Shown: positions 23,375 to 36,345, counted from the first letter of the stretch. The stretch is 64,000 nucleotides of DNA from Ornithodoros turicata (GCF_037126465.1 NC_088204.1:16436804-16500803), one strand, 5' to 3'. Program-made: numbers and translations. The notes: generated from the letters alone by a model not told the origin.

Positions 23375-24361
23375 TCAAAAGCGCTGACTAAGAGTCATGA
23401 TGGCAGCCACACTAGATGCTACAGCCCAAATCCACCTCCCCGCATGCGAAACCCCAAACGATAGAACAGACCCTAGGCAGAAGAGAGCGCCTTGCCTTGT
23501 CAGAGGGCGAACCAGGTAGTTCTGACAAAGACGATCGTTGAGGCGACAGTGGAGAAGGAAGTGTTCCACTGTTTCGTCCAGTACACAGTGTGAGCACAAT
23601 GGCGAATCGTGGATGCCAGCCCGATGCAGGTAGAAGTTTAGGGGGAGGGCTACGCACTGGACGCGCGTTAAGAATACCTCTATGTGGCGCGAGGGGCAGC
23701 AGTCGGGCTGCCATGGAGATGACGGGTGGTCGTATCTGGGGGGAAGTGAACGGCGCGCAGGAAATTCCAAGAACCTCCGGTACCTGGATTTAATGATTTG
23801 GGGAAGCGGTGGCAAGATATCGATGATGGGTCCAGTTAGAGAGATCTTCGCCAGGCTGTCAGCTGCTTCATTGAGCGTGATGCCCCTGTGTCCGGGGATC
23901 CACGTGAGCACGATTTCAGAGATATGGGGCGGAATAAGGGACGCAAGCAACTGCAGCAGTGGGTTGGACGGGTTCGCCAGAGACGTGATGACTGATAGGG
24001 AGTCTGATAGGAGCAGCGTCTTGCAAGAACAGGCAGGGACCATCCGGAGAGCCAGGACTATAGCGAGGAATTCGCTCTCAAAGACTGGGGTGTAGTCAGG
24101 GAGGCGGATTGGGAAGTGACCATCGAGACGGGGAAAAACGAGGCCCACGCCGGCGCGCTGACCAGAGACGGACGCGTCAGTTGCTGTCACCAGGTGTTCG
24201 GGGAAGCAGTCGATGTGGCGAGCGAGGAGGACCTCAAGCTTGTTGCGGTCGGCGAAACTGGTGCCGGGTTGAAAGACATCCTCAACCTTCACTGAGGGAC
24301 AGAAGAGGGGGCAGCAAGGCGGAGGGACGTCCGTCAGCGATACACCCAAAGGTTTCAGCAA
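23375..24361 (-). pseudogene. non-LTR retrotransposon ORF2 C-terminus (RNase H + zinc-knuckle-like), truncated
   Basis: A 328-residue open frame. It has the ribonuclease H set in order: TDAS with D62, FESEFLA with E97, LLLSD with D120, WIPGHRG with H158 and NEAADSLAK with D168. A C-x2-C-x7-H-x4-C cluster follows (C256, C259, H267, C272). In the family this region removes the RNA strand during reverse transcription; the order matches the C-terminus of I/Jockey-like LINE ORF2 proteins. Endonuclease and reverse transcriptase are missing. The frame stays open upstream only to a stop near 24400, so the annotated start is just an alternative start codon inside a truncated element. All four to five catalytic positions are intact, so the insertion is fairly young. 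Minus-strand 3' UTR probably runs down to about 23231, next to the plus-strand SINE. Confidence 0.85.
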
Positions 24362-24399
24362 GAGCTCAGCGAAGACCAGCTGCGGGGTGTTTGATTTGC

Positions 24400-27300
24400 G
24401 TCATCGCCTGCGCGCCAATTTCTCCGCACCACGCATTTGCTTTTTCTCTTATGTTTCGAAAGCATTACAATCACTAAAAAAGTCAGAGCTATTTGGGACA
24501 AGCTTCAGAGCTACTCTCCTACCCATACATGGATTTAGGCTTTACAAGCATGCGGTGACAACCCACAACGAATTGAAGTCTCCGTTGAAGTATTGTGAAA
24601 CAGTTGAATGAATCCGGCAAACATCAGACGACATCTTGAGACAATAGAGAACAAAACTTTGCTACCTGTACGACATCTAGTTCGCGTCACGCACCTCTAA
24701 ACACAGTTACCGCAGTGTCGTAGGTTCCTTGAAGCCTTGTTGGCACGATCATGGGTTCCCTCAAATAGCATAAGTTTAGAACCGCTGCCTTAGCGTATTC
24801 CTTGAACGTCATCCTCATGTTTCTTAAGCTGTCTTCGCTTTGCAGTATGAATCAGTACACTTCCAAACACAAGGGTCCCGGTGGAAATTGATGATACCAA
24901 CCCTTCAGCCTTCCGCTGCGAGTGTTCACCTGCTGTGTATTGCAGCATTCTGCCGATGGTTTGCCATATAACGTCAGGTGTTATTGCTTACATTGGGCTA
25001 TGAGGCCGCACTGCTGGTCACTGAGGACAAATGGATACAGGCCCATGACAGACGTACAGTCATCAAAACCCATTAGCGCACTTTGCCCTTGTGCAAGTTA
25101 CTTTTGTGGAACATAGCCTCGATTGTGCCATTAGTTGTCCTGGTGAAATTCGCTATTCAAGCCCTGCCACCGCCACCACTTTAGCCACCAATTTTTCTCG
25201 TCGTAATTTCCGTGCTTCTTCCCCCAAGCGAGTGTCCGTGTTCATGCGGGTATATTTCGCAGGCGTTGAGATATAGCTATGGTGTCGTCGCGTAATCGAT
25301 CCAGCAATTTGTCTCTTGTACCCCTAAGTAAAATATCCAGTTTCAGACTATGCGGCGATGTTGCGGGGATATTTAGCTTCCCGCTTCGGTGCTGTCGTTT
25401 CATCCTGGTGAGATGAGAGAAGTCTATGGAGCTGTTGGGGTGGTGTATGTGCTACCGGACCAAGGGACAGACCACCTGAGTGATCCACGATGAGGTATCG
25501 CGGCTGGAGATGGGAAATCGAGGGAGCCGTGTTGAAGAAGAGATAGAGAGAAATTTTTATTCTCAACACTGTCTACCGTTACAGGAGGGAGACTTCAAGT
25601 GGTTGATTATTGAGAGGGAACGGAAGAAGAGAGATTTTTGTGCTTCAGTGCAGCAGTTGGACGAGTCCCCTGGTGCATACCGAAGGACGGTGGGTGTCGC
25701 AAAGGAGACGGCGGAGTGCACGAACAGTGCCGGACCCGCACACCGCGAATTCATGCAACCTGTGGCACATTGGTCAACTACATAGGCAGCGAGTATGAAG
25801 TATACACCGTCCTCCGCGTGACATATCTGGACCGGCTTGTTGCACGAAGGTTGAGGAAATTCTTCAGTTGGTGATACAAGGTCTATTATTTTTGAAGCGT
25901 GATGCGGGCAAGCTTACGCTTGTCCCATCCTACAGTTGTCAATACAAATTATTCGGTGGCGTCCTCAGTAGCTATGGCAGCAGCACGAGCGACGTTAGAG
26001 GACTGTAGCGCGTGGCAGAAGCACTAAACGAAGACACTGAGGACACCACTGACGAATCTCCTCAACGTTCGTGGGTGAAGTCTATTGGTGGTCTTGCGCG
26101 TCGTGTGTTAGGCTGCTGTCAATTGTCTCGCGCAGTGCATATAGTCCTTCCCATTCTGTACCTGCGCTTGTACCTGTACTCATTTGCTCTGTCACGTTCT
26201 ACAACTATCTGCTATGTACAATAATTGTACATGGCGCAACCTTGCCTTCATGCGCGTTAACAAACGCTGCATCCATGCAGGACCAGACACTGTATTAACA
26301 GTGATGATCACATATGCGAAAACACACAATGGCCCGCTCCAATGGCGGACTCTGTTGAGTGGTGGCATTCTCAGCTCAAGTCACGCGGTATCTCAAACAA
26401 GGCAGTCACGGAAATCAAGTACGCGGACAGGTCATTTAAAAAAGAAAGCAGAGAACAGGAGCGCTGCGGGTCAAAAGGGGGGTAGGGGCTTCCGTCACTG
26501 ATTTGACTGATTGGCCGTTACAGAAATGGCACCAAGGACAAGACACAATAAAGAGGGGGAAACTCTTTTCGTATTTTGTTAGCGCGTATCCTGTACCTTG
26601 CACTTTCTTTCTTTAACCACTGCGAGTGGTGTGTGGTTGCTCGCCACTTTCCGGCACGCGTCCTTCTCAAGGCTCACTATCAAGGTGACATTGGAAGCGT
26701 GGGGTGATCGGCAACGTAGGTCGTAATTTCGAAAGGGAAAGTGCAGATTTCGCCGTCAGAGGCTGCCCGTATTCATTTAGAACCAGTCAAGACAGCAAGC
26801 TGCTACATATAGGATGACGACGATGCATGGTTCCGATTCGTTTTGACGATTAAACAACGGGTTTTTTGCGGTTTGAAGGACCTGGAAATGGAGCCTTCGT
26901 CAGAGGAGACATACACATAACGGCGTCCCTGTCAAAACGAAATTCGAAAGGATATTGTCATCGTCACGTTCGTCAACCGGTGCGAAAGTCTCACAGACGC
27001 CACACGCTTCTTGACGTCGTTTGCAAAGCATGGCGCGCGCTAGCTGTTTCTTTTCTGCCCATTTGGTAGACGCTAAAGTGGGGTAAAACCAGCGCCATCT
27101 AGGTTGAAGAATAAAACTTCCGAAGGCGACGCTTTCTTTTTTCACTTCGTGGTCCATGCATGCACCTTCAAAGACGATTTCAGACACATGATCATGTCCG
27201 TGGCTACGAGTGGATGCTGACGTTTGTATGGCCGCAGAAGCATGGCTGTAATTGGCGGACTCCTATTGGCTACGTCACGACAACTAGCAATCGGGCCTTG

Positions 27301-28379
27301 TCTATAGATTAGGTGACGATGGTATAAAACGCTATTCCAGCGGGGGTATTAAATGTGCTGGCTATATACGTTCCTGGAATGCGAAACAAGTCATTGGATT
27401 TCCTGTCGTCTGCATTATTTGCTCTTGAAGATTCGGACTGTTTCGTCGTGCTGAAAGGGAACGGACCATTTCCCTCAGACCGCACAGCGCATGCGCGGCT
27501 CTCGTCTCGTTCCGGCTGAAAACAGCCGGAACTATTACTACGCTAACGCTACCACCATTTTCCCGTTCCTGGAATCCTTCCGTCGATGAGGAGGCTACGC
27601 TTCCCGGGTTTCGGCATCAAAAATGTCTACAGGGAAACGACCCAGGGACGACAACGAACAGCTTTACTGCAGAATGGCTGCACTGCGCTCAAGAAGCGCA
27701 AGAATCTTCTCCTCCTCCTTCAAAACAGTGGCGCATAGCTCATTGGACTTGGTACGGCGGTCATGCTGCATACATCAAACGAACACTCGAACTTCGTACA
27801 GACACAAGCACTAGAAACTGGGCTCGAAACCTAAGATGGATACTCAAAAAGCCAACACACTCCGGACGCTGGAACGGAAGACACGAAAACGGAACTGTGG
27901 CGCACCCTCACGTGCCTTTGTTTCCAGCCAGTAGCAGACGACATTCGAGAGGGCGCCACATCTCAGGAAAATGGTCCAATGGACCATTTTCATGCAGGCA
28001 CAGGGATCCTCGCGGGCGCTACCTTAGAGTAATTTTCCGTACCATTGAAACACGCGATACTTTTTCAAAAAAAAAAAAAAAAACAGCAGATGAAACACTG
28101 ATTTCTCTTTTTGCAAAGCAGACTGATAAAGCTGACAAGGCCACCGCAAGATTAACCGCAGCACACTAAAAGCCGCACAAGAAACGCGTGCAAACATGGT
28201 CGTACGTGAGCGTACAAAAGTGAGAAGGGTCAGGCAAGTGTGACATATTTCTATGGAGAACCGCGGACCGTGACTGCGAAAAGGAAGAAATATAGATGGT
28301 CACAGATCGGCAGCAATGTGCACTACGCACTGAATGGTTAACGTCTGTCTCTCGCACTCGGTATTCCTACTTCCGCTAG
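24400..28379. other. no gene recognised
   Basis: No domain-bearing frame. A plus-strand frame stays open from about 27600 to 28169 but has no clear start, no recognised domain, and ends in an A-run-encoded lysine stretch. A 25-bp palindrome (GAAAATGGTCC and its complement) lies at about 27968-27992. Confidence 0.45.
28068..28084. repeat. poly(A) tract
   Basis: About 16 consecutive A on the plus strand; no retroposon body could be recognised upstream. Confidence 0.7.
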
Positions 28380-28382
28380 CTG

Positions 28383-28555
28383 CTCAGAATGGTTAGGATG
28401 GCCGCCTTCTATGCCCTGACCACGGAGTGACCAGGTTCGAGTCGTGGGTGTGCTCTGTGGACATTTTCCTCAGACATTCTCCAAAGACACAGACAGTTTC
28501 CAAAGGCGTCAGCCCAGGAGGCGAATGAATCCAACTGAATGTTGTAAGTAGCCGT
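28383..28555 (+). mobile_element. tRNA-derived SINE, strongly diverged
   Basis: An A-box-like GAATGGTTAGGATGG and a B-box-like CAGGTTCGAGTCG are about 45 bp apart. A degraded body follows: ATTTTCCTCAGACATTC, then GGCGTCAGCCCAGGAGGCG. Order and spacing fit the SINE A family. Confidence 0.6.
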
Positions 28556-28560
28556 GTATC

Positions 28561-31004
28561 CTAGTCACCAGCACGCTATCATTGCGCTTTTTTTTTTTAT
28601 GAATGAGATAAGTTCAATTAGCTAATTTTAAAAATGACGGTTTAAAGGCTGACGCCTCAATGGGGAAGTTGCAACTGCCATGAGAAGCACCTGGTCGAGG
28701 TGTTTCCTATGAGGTACGCTAAAACGTTAGGGAAATACAAAAAAAAAAAAAAAGTACGACGTGACAAAAATACGTCCTTTTTCTTTTTGTATTTCAGGAG
28801 ATTTCCTTTTTCAGGCCGAAAAGGCAAAAATACTCACAAAGTGGCCATATGAATATTCTAAAACTGCACCGAATAGATACATAGTCAATTAAAATAAGAA
28901 GCAAATACATTATAAAACCCATTCAAATACGAAGCGACTAGCTGTATATAACCGTCAAACCGTCAGCCAGTAGGCTAAACCGTCAAAGCTGGCACCTATG
29001 CACTGTCTCCTAATTTGCTATACAACAAATAGCCTAAATTCCTCTTATTTCCGCAGGACCATAGCTGACTGGAACAAACTATACTATCACACAGGTTTGA
29101 TTCTGAAGGTATATTCAACTCGTACCTTGTATGTTGAAATGAAGTGTCACTGTGATCGACAGAAGATCACATGTCATTGTGATGTCTAATAATAACTTGC
29201 CAACTTCGTACCATGTTACCATACATGGCTATTCCGTACCTGTACTTGCCCTCCTGCTTGGGCCCTTGAGAGCCTGCAGTATCTTGTAAGTAAATAATAA
29301 ATAAACCGGACCGGGCACACATGTACCACATGTACGGATATAAACATGTACACAGCATGTACACAGCATGTATACAGGATGTATTCATACGGATCAGAAC
29401 ATAAAGAGCTCACTTTGTTTATTTGTTATGTTTGTTTGTTTATACGTTTGTGTATTTATTTATGTGTGTTTATCTTAAAGTCCCTGGATTTATCTTTGTT
29501 TGTTACGCCCTCTCTTGTGCAGCTTCGGAACCATTTAAATATACTCGGTTTGAAAGAAAGGTCGATTCGAATTCAAAATTCTAATTTACATTCGAGAAAT
29601 TCGAATATTCATACATGCCTATCACAAAGCGTATCTTGTTACAAAACACCTCGGCCGGTTGTTTTCCATGGCACTTTTCAATTGACACCTTTGAACCAAT
29701 ATATTTCTATAGTATCATCGAATTATTTAATCAGGTGCAACACACGCACACACTCACAAAAAAAGAATACTGGCGACTCAGATACACAAGTATACCACAA
29801 TATTCAGTCGGTTTCATCCTCATAGCGCGCACTATCTCTCTCTCTCTTTTTCGAAAACTTTCTTCCATATATAGCTGGGACACCCCGTATATTTAGCTCC
29901 TACTACAACTTATCCCAAACGAGCGCGCGCAACGCAAACTCAAATTCCGGTAGCGGCACCCCGTTCCCGGGTACCACAGTAGCCGTGTCCGCCTTTTCTT
30001 TCCATTTCGAGCCGAATGCACGTGCGTGAAGCGGCAATCCGCGTCACGAGTCCGCGTGCTCACCACACAAACGATCGTGGCTCCACTCTGGCGGCCGAAT
30101 CGTGCATTTCTTGTGTTTGTTTGCGTCCTTTGCGTAACGCACCGTAAGACAATATATAAGTTGGCCGTACACAGTAGGTAGGCAGGCATTAAATGGTAAT
30201 GAGACAAATGAGCCGGCAAGTAAACGGCTGTATGTCGTGAGCTCAGCTCAAAAGGCGTGAATGAGTAGTTGCTTGCTGGTGGCTGTATAGCCGTGGGAGC
30301 TCGTGTATTGGAGTTTTTCCGTGCATGATATGGTCTTGGACGGTGGTAGCGACGTGGGGGATATCAAGTTTTTTATGTATATATATGTTTGTGCACGAGC
30401 CGTAACGTAGTTGGTACAAGTCATTACGAGGAACGTGCATGGCGTATGAAATGTGTATGTGTGTGTGAAAGATACGGAGGGTGAAAGTGTGGAAATGATG
30501 CGTTAAAGCAGGAAGGGAAAAGCTGCTGTTGATGGAGGTTGTATGTTTTTTGGTGGGAAAGGTCATGGAGCGCTCATAACATGGCCGATAATCCATTTGT
30601 AAAAAGTATAATGCGACGGGACGAGTGCGTTTCGGACTGATGTCAGCTGTCGGCTTCTGGACAGCTTATAATTAATGTAAATTGGTTTCTAGTTTGGAGC
30701 TTTAATTGATTTCGTCGATGTAAGGGTTACCCCATCATGTAGTATGCCTTCTAGTTTATGGCGGTGGAAGGCGGGCCACAATTTGCTGCCACAGACCTGG
30801 ACATGCGCCACTCATCTGTGTGAGAGCAGGAATGACGGTGAGGCACTATGGCGGTAGCTAGAAATGTTATTTAGCGCCTGCTGGGGACAGCAAGTGACAC
30901 ATCGTAGCTACGGAAACGCCCTAGATAGAGAAAGTCGGCATAATGCACCTTGTCACTACTTCGCCACGTAGACACATATGGTCGTAATGTCGTCTGCACC
31001 AAGC
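28561..31004. other. no gene recognised
   Basis: Poly(A) at about 28738-28753 and a short minisatellite at 29317-29387. The frame at 29346-29825 is low-complexity and without a domain. Confidence 0.45.
29317..29387. repeat. degenerate ACAGCATGT minisatellite
   Basis: Repeated CACATGTAC, ACAGCATGTACACAGCATGT and ACAGGATGTA motifs with a period of about 12-14 bp. Confidence 0.7.
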
Positions 31005-31205
31005 AGCCGCTGCAGACGATTTCAACCAGCACCACGCGGGGACTGGGAGGTGACATGGGTTCGAATCCTGTCACCGGCTGTGCTGTCTGAGGTTTTCCCT
31101 GGGTTTTCCGAAGACTTTCCAGACGAATGTCGGCACAGTTCCCCCTGAAGTCGGCCCAGGACGCATACAGCCTGCTCAGGCGGCTGACGACGGCTCCTTT
31201 TCGTA
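31005..31205 (+). mobile_element. tRNA-derived SINE A
   Basis: B box ATGGGTTCGAATCCTGTC at about 31055, then GGCTGTGCTGTCTGAGG, CTGGGTTTTCCGAAGACTTT, AATGTCGGCACAGTTCCCCC and AAGTCGGCCCAGGACGCATA. It then has a third kind of tail ending GGCTCCTTTTCG. The A box is degraded. Confidence 0.8.
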
Positions 31206-34200
31206 TAGCTACGGCCGCCAAAAGCACGTCATGATTGGCGGATCCTTAATGAAAACGTCACGTCATTGGAGGCTTTGTTTGCGCTAGGGGGCGTTGGCTA
31301 CAGCCGTTCATCTGCTGAATAGTGCTGCGATTTCGGTTAACAAGGCACGTGATGACAAACAGTCGACACTAGCACGAATTCCGTCGCGTGGCGGTGACTT
31401 TCAGAACTACTACTACGGTGATGGGGACTTCTGCTTCTATTCGAATAGTAGTAAGGTGTGTGATGCGGGCATGCATATACGGACACGGCAGCCAACGAAA
31501 GGCATGAGATATTGGAATGTCTTCCCATTTCTGGTCTGAAAGCGAGCATTGTGCCTTCATTCACTGTAGCCCTCAATACCTTTAGGGCCAATTCATTCTT
31601 TAAAAAGTCAGAAAGAAACGTTTGCTACAAAAAAAAAAAAAAATACCAGAAACACTTCCTGACACGACGACAGACTCAATAGCCCTTATGTGTGTGTGGA
31701 TACCCAACGTCTCTGAGAAAACGGCCGTCACAAAAGAAAAGGAAGAACGCACGTTCGCAAAAAGGAATGTGAACGTCACGGCCCTCAATAACCGGCCATC
31801 CGCGAACAATCGGAGCAAATTATGCATATCTATCAAGTCCCGGCATCTTCTTAATCCTGCCATTATCTCGCCCTTTCATCAAAAGTGGGAGTTGGGTTCT
31901 TCTTCTCGCTGCGGCATCACACTGTTGCAGCAAACCAACGAACCTACCTACCTTCCTATGTGTCCGTCTCTTCATAATAGACGAAACCACCTGCAAGCGC
32001 AAATCGATGCTTATCGGGCGATATTTATGAAAGGCTCCTCCGAAGGCGTATCTGACAACTTCCTCAATCAGCGGCCCCGGTGCAGATATATAATGCTACG
32101 GTATCGCGGTTACTTTTGAGTGTGTGCCTGTTGCATTCGCGTGGTTGTATTCGGCCGAGTCCGCGTGCCTGCCTGCCTGCCGAATTCTATATTTGAGAGC
32201 CTTGTGTACGAGGAAGTTGGAGTGAGAATTGGCTGGCCACGTCCTTTTTATATGCGTTGTATGGTTATAGGGAAAACATCGTTTGCGTGCTTCCCCTAGG
32301 CTTCCATTTTGTCGAAGCGTGAATATAGGTGAAGAGTTGATTGTCGCTGTGGTGGATCTGAGGGTTTCAATGTGCGGTCGTTATTATTCTCTTATTATTA
32401 TTACATTTTTTAATGTTTTGTCGTATAGTACCTGCCATTACAAATCTTTTTTTTTCTTTTTATATATGTCGTTGTGTTTCAGGTTGCGCTGCATGGTGTC
32501 TCTGGTCACTTAAAAAGTTGTCTCGATGCTCGAAACTCGGCTTCTTTGCCGTGTCATTTTCCTCAAGTGTATATAACTCAGTAACCACGAACAACTTTAT
32601 TGTCCTCACGCTCTTCCTTCGTGTTCATGCAGGAGGAACACTGGACGTTCCTCCACCCAACTTTCCCAGCTTTTCGAGACGTGCTTCAGCAGACACAGAC
32701 TTGCCATCTGCTTTATCGTCGTCGTTGCCGTCGTCGTCTGCATAAAAGTTCTTCCTTTCCGAAATGGCAGAGAGTTGTCACGTTTCTCTTGACACTGATA
32801 GTACGGGAAAGCTTGGACGTAATTCTTGATTTATTTATCTAAGTTGGATGGACTAATACAAAGAAACCATTCACGCGATTACAGAGGAAGCCCCTCTGGT
32901 ACTGCCGGCTACAAAGTCGCCATGGCTGTAAAGCGATAAAGCTTGAGCTAACAAAACCGAATACTGCGATGCTGGAATCAGTGATCGCTCCAAATGTTAC
33001 GTGATCACGCAAGTGAAAGCGTCAAACGCCGCCAACGCACACCTAAGCTTTAAATGAAAGTTGAAACAAGCACTTCACAAACTACTATATCTCTCGTCGA
33101 AGAATCGATATCCGACGAGCGGGAACGAATAATCTGCGCTCGCTCTTTTGCATAACAAACTCGTTAGTGGCAGCCAATGAAGACACGAAGCTGCAACACT
33201 GACCTCGTTTTTTGAGACCACGCAAGATTGCGACATCGCGACGTTATTAAAATGTAAACGCATAACGATCACTAGTGGGACGCGCTAAGGGGACACGGAC
33301 AGTTATTAAAAACGAAAACATGTCGTTCCGCGTTTTGTCTTTCATTCACGCTCCGGAACGTGCTGTTTGCCCAAGTGATTGCATCGATCTACTTTGTGCG
33401 ACACAGGTGTATCGCTTAATGGCGTTCTCACACATCGTCTCGTTGTTGAGGCGGGTAACCCCGCTTCGTATTAAGCGGTCGGAAGTTTGTAGGAAGATGC
33501 GTACGGGGTGTACCGAGTGTTGCTGGAACCCGGTACAGTTTGCCAGACGACACATTTTGAAGGAATGGTTAGTCTAGCAGAGCGTCAATCCACTTTGCAA
33601 TGGCAACCGAAAAAAGTGTCGTGCACTATATATACATGGCTCGCATATTGCAGACGACACTGGTCGCGCAGTTGAAGCAGACGATACTGTAGCCGCGCAG
33701 TCGAAGCAGACGACGATGCGATATTCATCGCCCTGGCGGTAACACTTTCAAATTGTAACCGTGTTGATCACTGTGTCGCATACTCGAACTCTTTCTGTGG
33801 ACATCGCGCTATATAACATTCATTCACTGGCCTAAATACAACTGCGCTTCGTCTGATATATCCACGTGAAAGACAGATAGTATCGCCTTCTGCTTCTCTC
33901 AATCTGCTTTTGGAACACAGCTCCTCGACCCAATACGGGATCAGAAATCAATTAACTTCCGGTCTCACACTTCCGCGAAGAACAAATATGATGCCATTCA
34001 TCATTGAACGGAAAGAGAGAGAGAGAGAGACAGCTCATTTCTCCCGGAGCATTGTGTAGCTCTTAATTGATTAATTGCGTCGCGGTGTACGATGCCTTTG
34101 TCCCCTGTGATAGTGGCACGCGTTACAACACGTGTGCGTTGCGTGTGTGCACCCCCACGAGGAAGTGTTCTGCTCCTAATGGCATTCATGCTCTGTCACA

Positions 34201-34758
34201 TCTTGTATGGCCCAGCGGCAGCCGTAATGGATGACCTCATACAAGGAGTGTAAGAAAATTAGGCCGTAATGGTGCGGTGTAATTAAAGATTACATCGAGG
34301 CATTGGAGAGTGGCACGTTATTCTCGTGAGGGAACGATTAAAACGAAACATGTTCTCTATCGCAGTGTGTAGCCTGAATTCTGATTTTACAATTACGCAG
34401 TTGTTGGCGATCTCAACCGGACGCGACGAAGTCTGGAGACATCCTTTTACCCCAATAAATATGAAATGAAGGTGTTTAAGAACGTATTGAACAGTATACC
34501 CTAGTTACCAGTTTCTAAGAAAAAAAAATTGTGTTCTTTGTTTGTACGAGCGTATATTGGCTGTTAACTATGCTCAGCTAGTGTTGTGTCTGCCTATATG
34601 GTTTGCATGTGAGAAGCGTATTGGGCGGGATAAATGTCTAATTTGTGAGTATGAAGCAGGTACTGCTTTCGACACACTCGTCTGAAATCTTTATTCAACT
34701 GTACAGCAGCCCGCGTATATTGCCTTGGCAGCCCCACAAGGTGCTGTACCATTATTAT
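31206..34758. other. no gene recognised
   Basis: Poly(A) at about 31629-31643; an A-run start explains the lysine-rich beginning of the frame at 31622-32119, which shows no domain. GA-repeat near 34014-34030. Nothing else supported. Confidence 0.45.
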
Positions 34759-35587
34759 TGGGGATGTGCCAACCAAATCCGCGAATCCTCGAATCCAGGA
34801 ATCCTACACTCTAAAAAATGGACTTCACCACATAGCACGCTCCTAGCCAACCATCACCCCGAATGACAACGTTCTCGCGCCTGATTTGTTGAAAACGGGA
34901 GGCGGAGCCTATTTTGTGCCGTGCATAATGGCACAAAATAGGCTCCGCCTCCCGTTTTCAACAAATCAGGGGCGAGAACGTTGTCATTCGGGATGATGGT
35001 TGGTTAGGAGCGTGCTATGTGGTGAAGTTCATTTTTAAGAGTGTAGGCAAGGATTCGAGATTCGAGAAGCCGAATCTCAGTGCCCAAAACGGGGGATCGA
35101 ATCTTTTGAATCCACTAACCACGTTTGTTTGTTTCTTTTTCAAATTGGTGCCTCCGGAATCCGCTGAAAGCCTCATTGACCGACGGGTGTTTTCTTGTTT
35201 GGTTGTTTACGTTGCTCTGGACTGACAGGCAGGAACTGTTACATTACAAGTTTAAAAGTAATGTGGTTTTGCTTTTGATGGTTGCTTTAGTTTTATGGAA
35301 ATAATTCAGACTCGAGAATTTATGTATTTCTTGTAGCCGATTAACAATCTGTTAAATAAATTACGTTTAAGAAATTTTCTCCCGGAACTGAACTCTTATT
35401 TAACTTGTTTTTCATCAAACAAATGTATCATATTCTGCTTCAAAACACTTTTTCAGTAGAGGTTGTTGTTGTTTTTTAACTCTTTTTAAAGAAAGGATTC
35501 GAAAGATTAGAGATTCGTAAGATTCGTGGATTCTCAGAACGTTCCTTGGATTCGAATTCGGAAAATTCTGGATTCGTTCTATCTCTA
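34759..35587. mobile_element. hAT-like nonautonomous element C, copy 2 (host of a nested MITE)
   Basis: Inverted relative to the copies at 21735 and 54572. Perfect 8-bp flanking repeats ATTATTAT at 34751-34758 and 35588-35595. Left terminus TGGGGATGTGCCAA, right terminus TTCTATCTCTA. Internal blocks such as CAAATTGGTGCCTCCGGAAT and GCCTCATTGACCGACGGGTG match the other copies. The element length excluding the nested palindrome (34807-35043) is about 590 bp, as in copy 3. Confidence 0.9.
34807..35043. mobile_element. palindromic MITE family A, near-perfect hairpin, nested
   Basis: The element opens CACTCTAAAAAATGGAC and closes TTCATTTTTAAGAGTG, with TA at 34805-34806 and 35044-35045. That is a TA target duplication of the Tc1/mariner type. 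Almost the whole element is one inverted repeat: TTGTTGAAAACGGGAGGCGG on the left and its complement on the right, around a centre at about 34922-34930. 237 bp, non-coding. Insertion into an existing hAT-like element gives relative age. Confidence 0.92.
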
Positions 35588-35969
35588 ATTATTATTGAGG
35601 GTGGGCAGTCTATTATGGCGAATTCGGGTGGTCAAAATGTGTCAACATGGCCCAGCGCTCGGGCATTGCTAGGTTGGCGCCCGCGCCAGGTCTTGCGACA
35701 GCTGCCTCCCGAACCTGGGGTGCGCAGAAGATAGCAGTTTTAGGCGCTTGAATCAAACTAGGGGCATCGCGGTCGCTCGTGTTTCGGTTCTGTCGTCTGC
35801 TAGCACACGTTAACTTCTCCGTGCGGACCCTCGCAATGCGGATGTGACGACACCGGATATAGATGAGCAACGCTGGTGTATCGAGACCGGGCGAAAAAAG
35901 TGCTAGCTGGCGAGTTCCTGGCGATACGAGAGCGCGATCGCCATGTTTTAACCACGACCGACTAGATTA

Positions 35970-36343
35970 TAACGACCATGTCATATAGGCACCCCTTCCC
36001 AGCGCCGCATTTGGAAGCTAGCGGTGGCGCTACTCATCGGCCCGGTTATTGCTTCCTCAACTTCTACAATATACTTCAGCTTATCTTAGGATTTTTGTAC
36101 AAGCGTTGGATGTCCCACGGAAGAAGTTTCATTCTGAAGTTGATTGTCATCATCATTCTACGAGTTTTCATGGGAGCTGTTGCTGTCGTCTGCTACGTAG
36201 TCGTACGTCCACTTCTGCGCGTTCAAAATTCAAATTTCCATCGTCCAGTCATGATGTAGATCTCGCGGGCCGATGAGTAGCGCCCCTAGCGGACCGTGCG
36301 GACGGGCTTCACATAGGGGTTGCCGATTATGACATGGTCGTTA
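35970..36343. mobile_element. TA-flanked MITE with about 80-bp terminal inverted repeats
   Basis: Starts TAACGACCATGTCATA and ends TATGACATGGTCGTTA. The inner ends of both arms share GGCGCTACTCATCGGCCCG and its complement. TA flanks both ends (35968-35969, 36344-36345). The arms differ in the middle by substitutions and small indels. The 200-bp interior has no coding capacity. This family is not otherwise present in the window. Confidence 0.85.
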
Positions 36344-36345
36344 TA

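Noticed and set aside
27600..28169. About 190-codon open stretch on the plus strand
   Set aside because: No ATG, no domain, and it reads through a long A-run; kept as unassigned.
29547..29605. Another hAT-type end (ATTCGAATATTC motifs)
   Set aside because: Only a few AT-rich short motifs, no termini or target duplication.
31622..32119. 165-residue plus-strand frame
   Set aside because: It begins in a poly(A) run translated as lysines and shows no recognisable motif.
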